A DNA stretch of 44,321 nt, from the NCBI RefSeq assembly GCF_014163735.1, contig NZ_JACJDV010000030.1, forward strand, positions 1-44,321. Direction: 5' to 3'. Source of the stretch: Shewanella sp. SR44-3. GTDB taxonomy: Bacteria; Pseudomonadota; Gammaproteobacteria; Enterobacterales; Shewanellaceae. Under the pieces are notes generated by a model. The model was not told where the DNA came from. It was given only the letters and a program-made list of their open reading frames with translations, and ran no database searches. A program made the position numbers and the translations under genes. This document shows positions 7,526 to 17,615 of the stretch, one piece after another (the first letter of the stretch is position 1; every line of letters begins with the position of its first letter).

Positions 7526-7789
7526 ATTGTTTCCATTCTATAATCGACTTAATGAATCGCAGTGGTAAATAGTGCCAGTAAATCACTGAATTGCGATGAA
7601 GGCTAACAAGCAAGATTCGTTAGCCTATATCTTAGCGTAACTTATTACTACTGTCGTTGAAAAGTAAGTTCTTTTGGTGATAAATCCTTAACTTAAGTCA
7701 CTTTTATGGACATAAGCCGCCTTTGTGTGCAATTAGGTGAAAAATATCACCGAGTTCGTTATTCCTATTTGCATTAATTTTCTCTATGT

Positions 7790-7810
7790 ACTATAACGAA
7801 TAATTATAGT
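7790..7810. promoter_or_regulatory. Dyad upstream of cysB, candidate LysR-type operator
   Basis: ACTATAA (7790-7796) and TTATAGT (7804-7810) are exact inverted repeats with 7 bases between them. It lies about 90 bp before cysB, within the 372-bp gap (7526-7897) that otherwise holds no gene. LysR-family regulators often bind such AT-rich dyads near their own promoter. Autorepression by CysB is possible but not shown. Confidence 0.35.
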
Positions 7811-7858
7811 TGAAGGTGAGCGTTCGTATATTCAAACCGTACCATCAGGGTTTGTTAA

Positions 7859-8872
<1,014 letters not shown>

Positions 8873-8911
8873 TTGAGCTAATCTAACTTGGATTGACTCA
8901 ATCCTAGATAT

Positions 8912-8941
8912 AAAAAATCTCGCCAGATGGCGAGATTTTTT
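8912..8941. terminator. Bidirectional terminator between cysB and purN
   Basis: The near-perfect hairpin of AAAAAATCTCGCC and GGCGAGATTTTTT lies between two converging genes and has A/T runs on both sides. Confidence 0.85.
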
Positions 8942-8961
8942 ATGGAACATTTTCAGCTAAT

Positions 8962-9603
8962 TTAATCCGGCGCGTAACCATGGGGGCCGACATCTTGGCC
9001 ATCAAGGTAGGCTTTATTGTCTTTCATCTCCAAGCGGCCATGACTGAACCATTTCACCACTAAAGGATAAATGGCATGCTCTTGCTCATGCACACGAAGA
9101 GCTAATTGCTCAGCATCATCGCCTTTATAAACAGGCACTTTGGCTTGTAGGATAACAGGGCCAGCATCAAGCTCAGGGATCACGAAATGAACCGAGGCAC
9201 CGTGTTCTTTATCCTTCGCTTCAAGGGCTCGGTTATGAGTGTCAAGCCCAGGATACTTAGGCAATAATGACGGATGAATATTAATCATCTTGCCTAAATA
9301 ACGGCTCACTAGCGTATCCGTTAAGATGCGCATAAAGCCGGCTAGCACGATAAGATCCGGTTGATACTCATCGATTTTTTGCTGTAGGCGTTCGTCGTAT
9401 TCGGCGCGGGTTTCACCCTTACGAGCAATCACACAGCTGGCGTCAATTTCAGCTTGATGAGCGCGCACTAAACCATAAGCTTGCGGCTTATTGCTGATAA
9501 CGCCAACTACTTCTGCTTGTAAATTGTCATCACAGGCATCTAATACAGCTTGTAGATTGCTGCCATTGCCTGAAATTAACACCAAAACACGACAAACACT
9601 CAT
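8962..9603 (-). CDS. purN: Phosphoribosylglycinamide formyltransferase 1
   Basis: This 213-residue enzyme transfers the formyl group of 10-formyl-THF to GAR, step three of purine synthesis, in the cytosol. The visible motifs are VLISGNGSNLQAV for phosphate binding, NKPQAYGLVRA, and the catalytic block MINIHPSLLPKYPGLDTHNR. The Asn and His there are the catalytic residues of the family, and the conserved Asp follows in PELDAGPVI. Its ATG comes immediately after the purM TAA (TAAATG), so the two are translationally coupled. It has the normal length. Confidence 0.96.
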   Translation of the reverse strand: MSVCRVLVLISGNGSNLQAVLDACDDNLQAEVVGVISNKPQAYGLVRAHQAEIDASCVIARKGETRAEYDERLQQKIDEYQPDLIVLAGFMRILTDTLVSRYLGKMINIHPSLLPKYPGLDTHNRALEAKDKEHGASVHFVIPELDAGPVILQAKVPVYKGDDAEQLALRVHEQEHAIYPLVVKWFSHGRLEMKDNKAYLDGQDVGPHGYAPD

Positions 9604-10641
9604 TTACACTATCTCCACTTGCTCTTCTTCGCCATCACGGCTGGCAATGCTGCCGATTAACCAAGCTTGCTCGCCTGCGGCGCTCAGTAAGCTTAATGCT
9701 GCATCAACGCTATCAGCTGGAAGGGCGATAATCATCCCCACGCCGCAGTTGAAGGTGCGATACATTTCATGTTGGCTAATGTTGCCATTAGTCTTAAGCC
9801 AGTCAAATACCACTGGCCACTGCCAAGAAGCGCCATTAATAACCGCTTTGGCATTGGCCGGTAATACCCGGGGGATATTTTCCCAAAAACCGCCGCCTGT
9901 GATGTGCGCCATGGCGTGAACTTCAGATTCCTCGATTAACTTAAGCACTGATTTTACGTAAATCTTGGTTGGCTCAAGCAAGTGCTCAATCAATGGCTTG
10001 CCGTTTAAATCTTGCTGAGGGTCGGCGTTAGAGACTTCCAATACTTTACGGATAAGTGAATAACCGTTTGAGTGTGGGCCGCTTGAAGCCAGAGCAATAA
10101 GCGCATCGCCGGCACTGACTTTAGTGCCATCGATAATGTCAGCTTTTTCAACCACACCCACACAGAATCCAGCTAAATCGTAATCTTCACCTTCATACAT
10201 GCCAGGCATTTCAGCAGTTTCACCGCCGATTAATGCACAACCCGACTGAAAGCAGCCTTCGCCAATGCCGTTAACCACAGAGGTTGCGGTATCGACATCG
10301 AGTTTGCCAGTGGCGTAGTAATCTAAGAAGAATAACGGCTCAGCGCCTTGAACGATAAGGTCGTTCACACACATAGCAACCAAATCGATACCTACTGTGT
10401 CGTGCTTCTTATAATCTATGGCTAGCCTTAGCTTAGTGCCTACGCCATCGGTACCTGATACCAGCACAGGGTGCTTATATTTAGTCGGTAATTCGCAAAG
10501 GGCGCCAAAGCCCCCTAGGTTGCCCATGACTTCGGGTCTATGAGTGCGTTTTACGGCAGATTTAATATTATTGACCAGTGCGTTACCTGCATCGATATCA
10601 ACGCCGGCGTCTTTGTAACTTAGTGGGGTAGGAGTGCTCAC
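9604..10641 (-). CDS. purM: Phosphoribosylformylglycinamidine cyclo-ligase (AIR synthetase)
   Basis: With the GTG start at 10641 the product has 345 residues, the length of E. coli PurM. The GTG has GAGGA six bases ahead, and the first residues [19 protein letters not shown] match the family. The frame can be extended to an ATG at 10662, but that puts the ribosome site inside the gene. The enzyme makes AIR from FGAM with ATP, step five of purine synthesis. Landmarks are [23 protein letters not shown], and the late [12 protein letters not shown]. It is the first gene of purM-purN and is divergent from upp, the same layout as in E. coli. I could not find a convincing PurR box. Confidence 0.95.
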   Translation of the reverse strand: MSTPTPLSYKDAGVDIDAGNALVNNIKSAVKRTHRPEVMGNLGGFGALCELPTKYKHPVLVSGTDGVGTKLRLAIDYKKHDTVGIDLVAMCVNDLIVQGAEPLFFLDYYATGKLDVDTATSVVNGIGEGCFQSGCALIGGETAEMPGMYEGEDYDLAGFCVGVVEKADIIDGTKVSAGDALIALASSGPHSNGYSLIRKVLEVSNADPQQDLNGKPLIEHLLEPTKIYVKSVLKLIEESEVHAMAHITGGGFWENIPRVLPANAKAVINGASWQWPVVFDWLKTNGNISQHEMYRTFNCGVGMIIALPADSVDAALSLLSAAGEQAWLIGSIASRDGEEEQVEIV

Positions 10642-10881
10642 GGTGGATCCTCTCGGGTACATCGTTATTGGATTTTATGCGGCGGCATTCTATCAGTTTG
10701 CCTCTGTGGTCGAAAGGATTGATTTATTTTGATTTTTTTTTGTAAACTAAAAAAATGAATAAATTTATTGAGTTAGATCACTATTTACAGCATTTATGAA
10801 ACTTTATGTTTTATACAGGGGATAAATAAACTAACATTTGCCCAATTTGTCCGATTGTATCGAAAAGTAGGAGACTAAAAA

Positions 10882-11508
10882 ATGAAAGTCGTTGAAGTAA
10901 AGCACCCGTTGATCCGTCATAAAGTAGGCTTAATGCGCGAGGCTGATATCAGCACCAAACGTTTTCGTGAATTGGCCACAGAAGTCGGCAGTTTGTTAAC
11001 CTATGAAGCCACTTCAGATTTTGAAACAGAGAAAGTGACTATTGAAGGCTGGAATGGTCCCGTTGAAATAGATCAAATTAAGGGTAAGAAAGTCACGGTA
11101 GTGCCTATTTTACGTGCAGGTCTTGGCATGATGGACGGCGTGCTTGAGCATATTCCTAGCGCTAGAATTTCTGTTGTGGGTATTTACCGCGATGAAGAAA
11201 CCTTAGAGCCAGTGCCGTATTTTGAAAAAATCGTTAGCAATGTAGAAGAGCGTATCGCTTTAGTGGTTGACCCTATGTTGGCAACCGGCGGCTCTATGAT
11301 CGCTACTATAGATTTACTGAAAAGCAAAGGCTGTACTTCAATCAAGGCGTTAGTGTTAGTGGCTGCGCCAGAAGGCATTGCCGCCCTTGAGAAAGCCCAC
11401 CCAGATATCGAGCTTTATACCGCATCAATTGATAGATGTTTAAATGAGCAAGGCTATATTTTACCTGGCCTTGGTGATGCGGGTGATAAAATTTTCGGTA
11501 CTAAATAA
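10882..11508 (+). CDS. upp: Uracil phosphoribosyltransferase
   Basis: This 208-residue cytosolic salvage enzyme makes UMP from uracil and PRPP. The PRPP-binding motif reads [20 protein letters not shown], and the C-terminal uracil site ends [17 protein letters not shown], both diagnostic. An AGGAGA site precedes the ATG. In many relatives upp is followed by a uracil permease; here the transcript ends at a strong terminator (11584-11622) and an antiporter gene converges from the other side. The 240-bp gap upstream must hold both the upp and purM promoters. Confidence 0.97.
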   Translation: MKVVEVKHPLIRHKVGLMREADISTKRFRELATEVGSLLTYEATSDFETEKVTIEGWNGPVEIDQIKGKKVTVVPILRAGLGMMDGVLEHIPSARISVVGIYRDEETLEPVPYFEKIVSNVEERIALVVDPMLATGGSMIATIDLLKSKGCTSIKALVLVAAPEGIAALEKAHPDIELYTASIDRCLNEQGYILPGLGDAGDKIFGTK

Positions 11509-11583
11509 CCGAAACTTACTGAAAAACTAATAATAACCAAGTCGAAACCTAATCAACGTCAGTGATTCGCTCGGATTATTGAG

Positions 11584-11622
11584 AAAAAATGGGCATCTAT
11601 CTATTTAGATGCCCATTTTTTA
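11584..11622. terminator. Terminator of upp, usable in both directions
   Basis: AAAAAATGGGCATCTA and TAGATGCCCATTTTTT pair around a short loop. It sits between the convergent upp and antiporter genes. Confidence 0.88.
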
Positions 11623-11670
11623 TGCTTGCTGATTATTAATCTTTGATATTACGAAGTTTATTAAGCCCGA

Positions 11671-12990
11671 TCACAACACCATAGCGGCTATCCAGCCAAA
11701 GATTATTAGCGGAATATTGTAGTGAATAAACGTCGGGATCACGCTGTCACGAATATGATCGTGCTGACCGTCCACATTAAGGCCCGCCGTTGGCCCTAAG
11801 GTAGAATCCGATGCCGGAGAGCCCGCATCTCCAAGGGCTGCAGCTGTACCCACAAGGGCAATGGTCGCGGTGACAGAAAAGCCAAAGCTTAAGGCTAGCG
11901 GCACATAAATGGTGGCAATAATGGGGATAGTTGAGAAGGATGAGCCTATGCCCATAGTGATCAATAAGCCCACCACTAGCATAAGTAGTGCAGCTAACGC
12001 TTTGTTATCTCCAATCAAATCCCCTAATGAACTCACTAAAGTGCTCACTTCTCCTGTGGCTTTAACTACGGCGGCAAAACCTGCGGCAGCAATCATAATA
12101 AAGCCAATGTTGGCCATCATATGTACCCCTTGATTAAACAAGTTTTGGCTGATGTCGGCTTTAATAATCCCAGAGAAGCGAAATACCACAAAGCCTGCTA
12201 AGGCGCCAAAAATCATCGAATCGGTATAAAGCTGTACCATTAACGTCAGCACGATAGCGCTAAGAGACACCACAATAGTGCGGCGGTTAAGCTGCTTCAC
12301 ATCCACTTCGGGGGCTTGCTCTATGGCTTGGTATTGCCTAGGTTTGCGGTAGCTAATAAATACTGCAACCAATAAGCCTAATATCATGCCTAACGCCGGC
12401 AGCAACATGGCCTGTGGTACTTGCCCTTTTACAGCCTCAAGGCCATTACTGGTTAAGTTGGCGAGCAGAATGTCGTTTAAGAAAATACCGCCAAACCCGA
12501 TAGGCAAAATCATGTAGGTGGTGACTAAACCAAAGGTCAGCACACAGGCGACTAAACGTCTGTCGAGTTTGAGCTTGCTCATTACATGCAATAGCGGCGG
12601 GATTAAAATCGGAATAAAGGCGATATGAATAGGCAAAATGTTTTGTGAGGCTATCGCCATGAGTAAAATGGCCGTAATAAGCAAAGCACGCACCACTAAG
12701 GTGTTGCTGCTGTTGGGCTCTTTACCTAGCTTGCTGATAATGGCCTTAGAAATAAGGTGAGTTAAGCCTGAATGACTTAAGGCTGCAGCAAAGGCGCCGA
12801 GCAAGGCGTAACTTAGGGCGATTTGAGCACCGCCTCCAAGGCCATCATTAAAGGCAGAAATAGTTTCAGCCAAGGGCAAGCCGCCAACAAAACCTGCCAC
12901 TAGGGCGCTCACCGTTAACGCGATAACCACGTTGACTCGTATTAAACTTAAGATGAGCATCAGGCTCACTGCAATCACAACCGCATTCAT
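11671..12990 (-). CDS. Na+/H+ antiporter family protein (NhaC-like superfamily)
   Basis: The 439-residue inner-membrane protein has about 11-12 hydrophobic segments spread over its length, starting [20 protein letters not shown]. Its motifs include the long loop [20 protein letters not shown] and the late [20 protein letters not shown], typical of the COG2056 group annotated as Na+/H+ antiporters. It probably exchanges Na+ for H+, but the transported ion is assigned by family only, and some relatives may carry organic anions. It is monocistronic, with a 260-bp gap to the divergent peroxiredoxin gene. Confidence 0.85.
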   Translation of the reverse strand: MNAVVIAVSLMLILSLIRVNVVIALTVSALVAGFVGGLPLAETISAFNDGLGGGAQIALSYALLGAFAAALSHSGLTHLISKAIISKLGKEPNSSNTLVVRALLITAILLMAIASQNILPIHIAFIPILIPPLLHVMSKLKLDRRLVACVLTFGLVTTYMILPIGFGGIFLNDILLANLTSNGLEAVKGQVPQAMLLPALGMILGLLVAVFISYRKPRQYQAIEQAPEVDVKQLNRRTIVVSLSAIVLTLMVQLYTDSMIFGALAGFVVFRFSGIIKADISQNLFNQGVHMMANIGFIMIAAAGFAAVVKATGEVSTLVSSLGDLIGDNKALAALLMLVVGLLITMGIGSSFSTIPIIATIYVPLALSFGFSVTATIALVGTAAALGDAGSPASDSTLGPTAGLNVDGQHDHIRDSVIPTFIHYNIPLIIFGWIAAMVL

Positions 12991-13212
12991 ATCAATATTC
13001 TTTATGTCATAAAAGAGGCTTAACCTCGTAGAGGGCTATTTTCGACTGTAAGGGTTAAGTTTGTCCAGCAATGTGGAGTTATTCTTAAGGTGAAAAAGAG
13101 TCATTAGCGGCTAATTGCTGTTTTTGTGCACTATGCTCTAGCTAAATGAAACCTAAGTGAAAATTTAACCAAGAGTGTTTGTGATCCTCCTCGCATATTG
13201 AGCGCGTTTGAG

Positions 13213-13218
13213 TATAAT
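13213..13218 (+). promoter_or_regulatory. Candidate -10 element of the peroxiredoxin gene
   Basis: A perfect TATAAT sits 47 bp before the ATG. No good -35 is found at 16-18 bp, which would fit a promoter that needs an activator; no OxyR site could be recognised by eye. Confidence 0.35.
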
Positions 13219-13264
13219 AGTTAACTGATTTGAAATTTTGTTCAATCCATAGATGGAGATAAAA

Positions 13265-13870
13265 ATGAGCGTATTAGTAGGCCGTCCAGCCCCTGATTTT
13301 ACAGCTGCAGCAGTACTTGGTAATGGTGAAATTGTTGATAGCTTTAACCTATCAACAGCAATCAAAGGTAAGCCAGCAGTAATATTTTTCTATCCTTTAG
13401 ATTTCACTTTCGTGTGTCCATCAGAGTTGATCGCATTTGATCACCGTATGGCTGAATTCACGTCACGTGGCGTAGAAGTGATTGGTGTGTCTATTGACTC
13501 ACAGTTCACTCACAATGCATGGCGTAACACCCCAGTAGACAAGGGTGGTATTGGCCAAGTTAAGTACACCTTAGTTGCTGATGTTAAGCACGAAATCTGT
13601 AAAGCTTACGATGTTGAGCATCCAGAAGCTGGCGTGGCTTTCCGTGGTTCTTTCCTTGTAGACAAAGAAGGTCAAGTACGTCACCAAGTGGTTAACGATT
13701 TACCACTAGGTCGTAACGTTGATGAAATGCTGCGTATGATCGATGCACTTCAATTCCACGAAGAGCACGGTGAAGTCTGTCCAGCAGGCTGGTCAAAAGG
13801 CGAAAAAGGCATGACAGCTAGCACTGAAGGTGTAGCATCGTACCTAAGAGATAACTCAGACAAGCTATAA
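13265..13870 (+). CDS. Typical 2-Cys peroxiredoxin (AhpC/TSA, Prx1 type)
   Basis: The product has 201 residues. It reduces hydrogen peroxide and organic hydroperoxides in the cytosol, cycling through an intersubunit disulphide. The peroxidatic Cys51 lies in PLDFTFVCPSELIAFDHR and the resolving Cys172 in GEVCPAGWSKGE. The GGIGQ-type loop and a C-terminal helix ending near YLRDNSDK suggest the oxidation-sensitive type that can be over-oxidised. The start is taken at 13265, with GGAGA ahead, giving the conserved MSVLVGRPAPDF. The upstream ATG at 13253 would place that site inside the gene. It is transcribed alone. The reductant could be thioredoxin; no ahpF is nearby, but grxA follows on the other strand. 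Confidence 0.94.
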   Translation: MSVLVGRPAPDFTAAAVLGNGEIVDSFNLSTAIKGKPAVIFFYPLDFTFVCPSELIAFDHRMAEFTSRGVEVIGVSIDSQFTHNAWRNTPVDKGGIGQVKYTLVADVKHEICKAYDVEHPEAGVAFRGSFLVDKEGQVRHQVVNDLPLGRNVDEMLRMIDALQFHEEHGEVCPAGWSKGEKGMTASTEGVASYLRDNSDKL

Positions 13871-13904
13871 GCCTAGAGTTTATAAGTTTAGTTATTGAGT
13901 GAAT

Positions 13905-13930
13905 AAAAAAAGCTGCCTAGGCAGCTTTTT
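13905..13930. terminator. Terminator after the peroxiredoxin gene
   Basis: AAAAAGCTGCC and GGCAGCTTTTT pair almost without a loop (the TA centre is palindromic). It serves the peroxiredoxin gene and possibly the converging grxA. Confidence 0.8.
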
Positions 13931-13999
13931 GTTTTTCAAAATACATTGGCTAACTGTGCTTACTGACATTGATTCAGTAACACTAGCTTAGCTTGAGTA

Positions 14000-14260
14000 T
14001 TAGCTCAGTAATTTGTTTTCACGCACATATTGTTCAAATTCAGTGCAACCGCCGACGGGCACTTCATCAACAAAAATCTGCGGTACAGTTTCAACCGTTT
14101 TGCCTACAGACTTAGATAAATCTGCTTTTGAAATGCCTTCTGCGTGGATATCAACATACTTAAATTTGAAATCTTCACGTTGCTCGGTCAGCTTTTCTGC
14201 AAGCTCAACAGCACGAACACAATAAGGGCAGCCTGGACGACCAAAAATAACAACAAACAT
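14000..14260 (-). CDS. grxA: Glutaredoxin GrxA
   Basis: The 86-residue protein is the length of E. coli Grx1 and has the active site GRPGCPYCVRAVELAEKL. It also has the cis-Pro TVPQIFVD and the glutathione-binding GGCTEFEQYV. It reduces ribonucleotide reductase and protein disulphides using glutathione. It converges with the peroxiredoxin gene, a plausible functional neighbour. The gap to radD (14261-14522) holds no gene that I can see. Confidence 0.95.
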   Translation of the reverse strand: MFVVIFGRPGCPYCVRAVELAEKLTEQREDFKFKYVDIHAEGISKADLSKSVGKTVETVPQIFVDEVPVGGCTEFEQYVRENKLLS

Positions 14261-14522
14261 GGTGACTCCTAAAATAGTAAATAAAAGTAATACCTAAATT
14301 AATCTGTTAAAGCAGGCGTTTAGATTATGGAACCATTTATATCACAGCCATTCATAAATGAATAACGGGAATACTGAATTAGCTTAATAGGTTTTTTCAA
14401 TCCTGAAGTTAATCCCTCACAAAAGCCACCATTTTGCTAAACCTTGAACCACTAAAGGCGACAAAACAAGACAAAATGTAAAGCCAAAAATCTAAAGTCA
14501 GCGCTACTAACATCAAACAAAA

Positions 14523-16406
14523 TTAATAGGTCAATTGATAACGACCGTGGTAATCGAAAAAAGCTTCCTGCAATTGCCAAAACTTTTTATTTTTCTTCAG
14601 TAATAGCATGTCAGGTTTGCGAAAACGGTCGTGATCCTTGAGCACATCTTCAACCTTGTGATACTTAGGGTGGGCCATTCCCGGGGTGCGAGTGTGGCTC
14701 AAAACAAACACCGCAAAAAAAGCCCGCCGCTGCCCTGGGGTATCAAAGTAAAACTGCTGCTTAAAATCATTACCCTCGATATCAAGATACTGCACCACAA
14801 GCTTATTATCCTCATTTTTTAATAGCATATCTTGGCATTTAAACAAATGATGATGCTGAGCATTAAGCACTTGTTTAAGGCGTTTGTCAGGGTCAATAAG
14901 TGTGCTGTCGCACTGCAAGCAAATCCGCGCGGCGATGTCATTATCGCTGCCACAATCTGGGCATGATTTAGCGCGAAAGCGAAAATCGCATTGCACTTCT
15001 TTTATGTTCATTGTGCAGCTTTGCCGCTCAGAATCGACCAAGCCTTGGCAACGGCGGCCGTAATGCTCCACTAGATCGCCGTCATTATCCACTAAGCCCC
15101 AAAAAGTATTGGCAAAATTGCACACCGGGCAGTGCACTTGCACCGGCACTGCGCGGCTATTGGGCTTGGCTTGGCCGACTTCGGGGTAATATAAGTCATA
15201 GCCATTGGCGGCATAATCTATCACTAAACAGTCGGTTTTATTGCTCGCAAGCCTTAGACCGCGACCTATCATCTGCTGAAACAAACTGATGGAGGCGGTG
15301 GGGCGTAAAATTGCAATTAAGTCCACGTGGGGTGCATCAAAGCCTGTGGTGAGTACTGCCACATTGACGATATACCGAAGGGATTCGGCTTTAAAGCGGC
15401 TGATGATGTCATCTCGCTCAACATGGGGAGTGGTGGCGGTGATAAGGGCGGCGCTGTCATCCAAATAAGTCATGATTTCTTGCGCGTGACGCACCGTTGC
15501 TGCAAAAATTAATACCCCGCGCCTTAGCTCGGCGAGTTGCTTCACTTGCCTGATAATCGCTTTAGTGGCGCGGCCTTGGTGCTCAAGCAGGGCATCGACT
15601 TCAGCTTGCGGGTATTCCCCAGTGTCACTTGGGCTTAAGGCATTAAAATCGTACTGCGCGCTTAGGCCGTCGAAGATTTTGGGCTCGGTGAGGTAGCCTT
15701 GCTTGATAAGTGGGCGCATGGGTAAATCGAAGATGCATTTTTCAAACACGGGGTTGTCTGTGTTGCCCACCTTGCCATGATAGTGATGGCGATACACATA
15801 ACCGCTACCCAGACGGTAGGGTGTGGCGGTGAGACCGAGTAGTTTAAGTTTTGGATTTTGCTTGATGAGCTGGCTTAATAATTGTTGATACTGGCTGGTT
15901 TTTTCTGTGCTGACTCTGTGACATTCATCGATAATAACCAAGGAAAACCCTTGGCTAAAGCGCTGAGCGGCTCTGGCGGCAGATTGAATGCTGGCTACCA
16001 CAGTTTTGCCTTGGGCCTTTTTTTGCTTTAACCCCGCAGAGTAAATGCTTGCAGCCTCAGTGAGTAAGCCAACCTTTTGCGCATTTTGCTCCACTAATTC
16101 CTTAACATGGGTTAGCACTAACACATTGCCTTTGGCGATACGGGCAAGTTCAGCGATAACAATACTCTTACCCGCCCCCGTGGGCAGTACTAATACTGCA
16201 GAATCCTTGCTGCGTTTAAAGTGATTAATGGTCGCATCTACTGCATCTTGCTGGTAATCACGCAGCGCAATAAGGCTTGTTGCCGCCGCCATACTAGGAG
16301 CCGCATCAACCGCATTTTCAGTTGTAGCTTGAGGCATGGGGAGAGTCTCAGATTCAGTACTGGATTGGGTCATGGGCGTTGTCTCGGATAGGGTCTCGGA
16401 TAGCAC
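14523..16406 (-). CDS. radD: DEAD/DEAH-box DNA repair helicase RadD (YejH)
   Basis: The frame encodes 627 residues, about 40 more than E. coli RadD (586). The surplus is a low-complexity Ser/Thr/Glu leader before LIALRDYQQDAVDATINHF, where the family begins. The SF2 motifs are in order: Walker A LPTGAGKS, DECHR, LGLTATPYRLG, and QQMIGRGLRLASNKTDC. Zinc-binding Cys pairs follow (CPVCNFANTFWG, then CPDCGSDNDIAARICLQC). RadD acts with SSB and RecA in double-strand-break and crosslink repair. The true start is uncertain: GTG 16406, ATG 16373 and later ATGs are all in frame. The first codons contain a tandem TATCCGAGAC repeat. Confidence 0.92.
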   Translation of the reverse strand: MLSETLSETTPMTQSSTESETLPMPQATTENAVDAAPSMAAATSLIALRDYQQDAVDATINHFKRSKDSAVLVLPTGAGKSIVIAELARIAKGNVLVLTHVKELVEQNAQKVGLLTEAASIYSAGLKQKKAQGKTVVASIQSAARAAQRFSQGFSLVIIDECHRVSTEKTSQYQQLLSQLIKQNPKLKLLGLTATPYRLGSGYVYRHHYHGKVGNTDNPVFEKCIFDLPMRPLIKQGYLTEPKIFDGLSAQYDFNALSPSDTGEYPQAEVDALLEHQGRATKAIIRQVKQLAELRRGVLIFAATVRHAQEIMTYLDDSAALITATTPHVERDDIISRFKAESLRYIVNVAVLTTGFDAPHVDLIAILRPTASISLFQQMIGRGLRLASNKTDCLVIDYAANGYDLYYPEVGQAKPNSRAVPVQVHCPVCNFANTFWGLVDNDGDLVEHYGRRCQGLVDSERQSCTMNIKEVQCDFRFRAKSCPDCGSDNDIAARICLQCDSTLIDPDKRLKQVLNAQHHHLFKCQDMLLKNEDNKLVVQYLDIEGNDFKQQFYFDTPGQRRAFFAVFVLSHTRTPGMAHPKYHKVEDVLKDHDRFRKPDMLLLKKNKKFWQLQEAFFDYHGRYQLTY

Positions 16407-16718
16407 CTATAGAGAGATAGGCGGGTCAATGGCATAGGTGTCATGGCGCAAGTTTATCACAGTGAACATAAGGGATAGATGTGTTTTGCAAATGAGCGGC
16501 TCAAAATCTTACCTTTGAAGAACGGCGAGTTACATCAAAGTAAATGTGCATTATCTCATCAGCTTCCACATAGGCTCACCACTGCCTTTTTTCTACATAA
16601 AAAGTATCAAAAACACGCTTAAGTCATGTGATATCAAGAGCCATCTCTGAGGACTCTAAAAACCTGTCACTGAAATTTCTGCTTACAGGCTTTCCATGAC
16701 CCATTTTTTATAAAAAGT

Positions 16719-16801
16719 CTCGTCGACACGCCGTAAACTCGTCCATGAAGGCTCGAACATCCCGTTCATGGGATGGACGGTCGGCTCGCAAATCACCATG
16801 G
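16719..16801 (-). repeat. 83-bp dispersed repeat, copy B (inverted relative to copy A)
   Basis: The reverse complement aligns without gaps to 2361-2443, with 67 of 83 identical. It lies in a non-coding gap, as copy A does. Internal blocks around GTTCATGGGATGGAC and GTCCATGAAGG can pair imperfectly. Confidence 0.75.
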
Positions 16802-16850
16802 TTCACCTTTTTAGTCTGAATCGTAACCTGTTGATTCAAAAGTGCAACTC

Positions 16851-16930
16851 GAAATTTAACAATGGCGAAATTTAACAATGGCTGTCACGGTTAATTTGAT
16901 TCGATTAATTTGGCTGTCACGATTAATTTG
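16851..16930. repeat. Two sets of short direct repeats
   Basis: GAAATTTAACAATGGC is present twice head-to-tail (16851-16866, 16867-16882). Overlapping its end, GGCTGTCACGGTTAATTTG (16880-16898) recurs with one change at 16912-16930. They directly precede the GNAT stub and look like slippage or excision scars. Confidence 0.7.
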
Positions 16931-17134
16931 CTATAAAGCCGCTTGATACATATTTGGCTTATAAACTTCCATAAAAGTATCAGGTTTGTTTAATAAAGAA
17001 AAACCAAACTGACGATATAAACCATGGGCATTGGATGTGGCGAGCGTAAAGCGTCTTACACTTTTTGTACTCTCATGATTTAACACCGCTTCCATAAGTA
17101 ACTTTGAAATGCCTTGCCCACATATCTTCCTTGT
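16931..17134 (-). pseudogene. GNAT N-acetyltransferase, C-terminal remnant
   Basis: The minus-strand frame reads CGQGISKLLMEAV, the acetyl-CoA-binding motif A of GNAT enzymes. It continues through SVRRFTLATSNAHGLYRQFG, with the typical aromatic-x-x-x-GF motif B, to a stop at 16931. Upstream of about 17134 the frame is closed by stops and no N-terminal half is visible. About 65 of the usual 150 residues survive. The decayed gene is AT-rich and sits beside repeats, which fits a lost cassette-like import. Confidence 0.7.
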
Positions 17135-17615
17135 AAGTTATAACCTAACTTATTAAACAATAACATAATCCACTTTTTGCAGGTGTCTAAGCAAGCTTAC
17201 GGGACGTTATTGCTACAGGGTTATTATGGCATGAGTTTATGTAAGCTGATTAGCTAACCGAATTTTTCGCTAGGGTGTAACTGTTAATTAAAAAACCAGG
17301 GTGGCAAAGTTAACCTGATACATGATTGTGAACACTTTGGCTACAAATGACCTTTATATCGCGACCAAAGCCTACATTTACGTAATATTTAATTATAAAT
17401 ATAGTGTGGTAAATGTTACTTATGTATCTAATAGGTTAAATATGGTGGTGATGCCTAAGTTGCTGATTTAAATTCCTTTATTTTCCTTTTTATGTAAAAA
17501 TAGTCACCAAGTAGAGATGCTATTTTATCTCCATTCGTAGGTTAAATTCAGCTGGGAAACGGCTGTTTTTATACCTGTCTTTCAATTTAATTAAATTGCA
17601 GTATTGGAAATCAAT

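Larger units (their letters stand above)
16407..17603. other. Gene-poor 1.2-kb interval between radD and the chemoreceptor gene
   Basis: No intact gene is visible on either strand. It holds the second copy of the 83-bp repeat (16719-16801), short tandem duplications (16851-16930), and a GNAT acetyltransferase stub (16931-17134). The last 300 bp is AT-rich and should carry the chemoreceptor promoter. The contents suggest repeated insertion and deletion. Confidence 0.7.

Noticed and set aside
10663..10881. PurR box between purM and upp
   Set aside because: No stretch comes close to the ACGCAAACGTTTNCGT-type palindrome, although one is expected from E. coli.
17100..17300. Integron attC-like sequence beside the GNAT stub (GTTATAAC and partial symmetry)
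   Set aside because: The paired core sites and the spacing of an attC site cannot be aligned, and no integrase or cassette array is in the window.
17327..17420. CRP-like half site TGTGA upstream of the chemoreceptor gene
   Set aside because: The second half (TCACA) is missing at the right spacing.
17480..17603. Riboswitch in the chemoreceptor leader
   Set aside because: No match to c-di-GMP or other known aptamer cores, and no obvious stem near the ribosome site.
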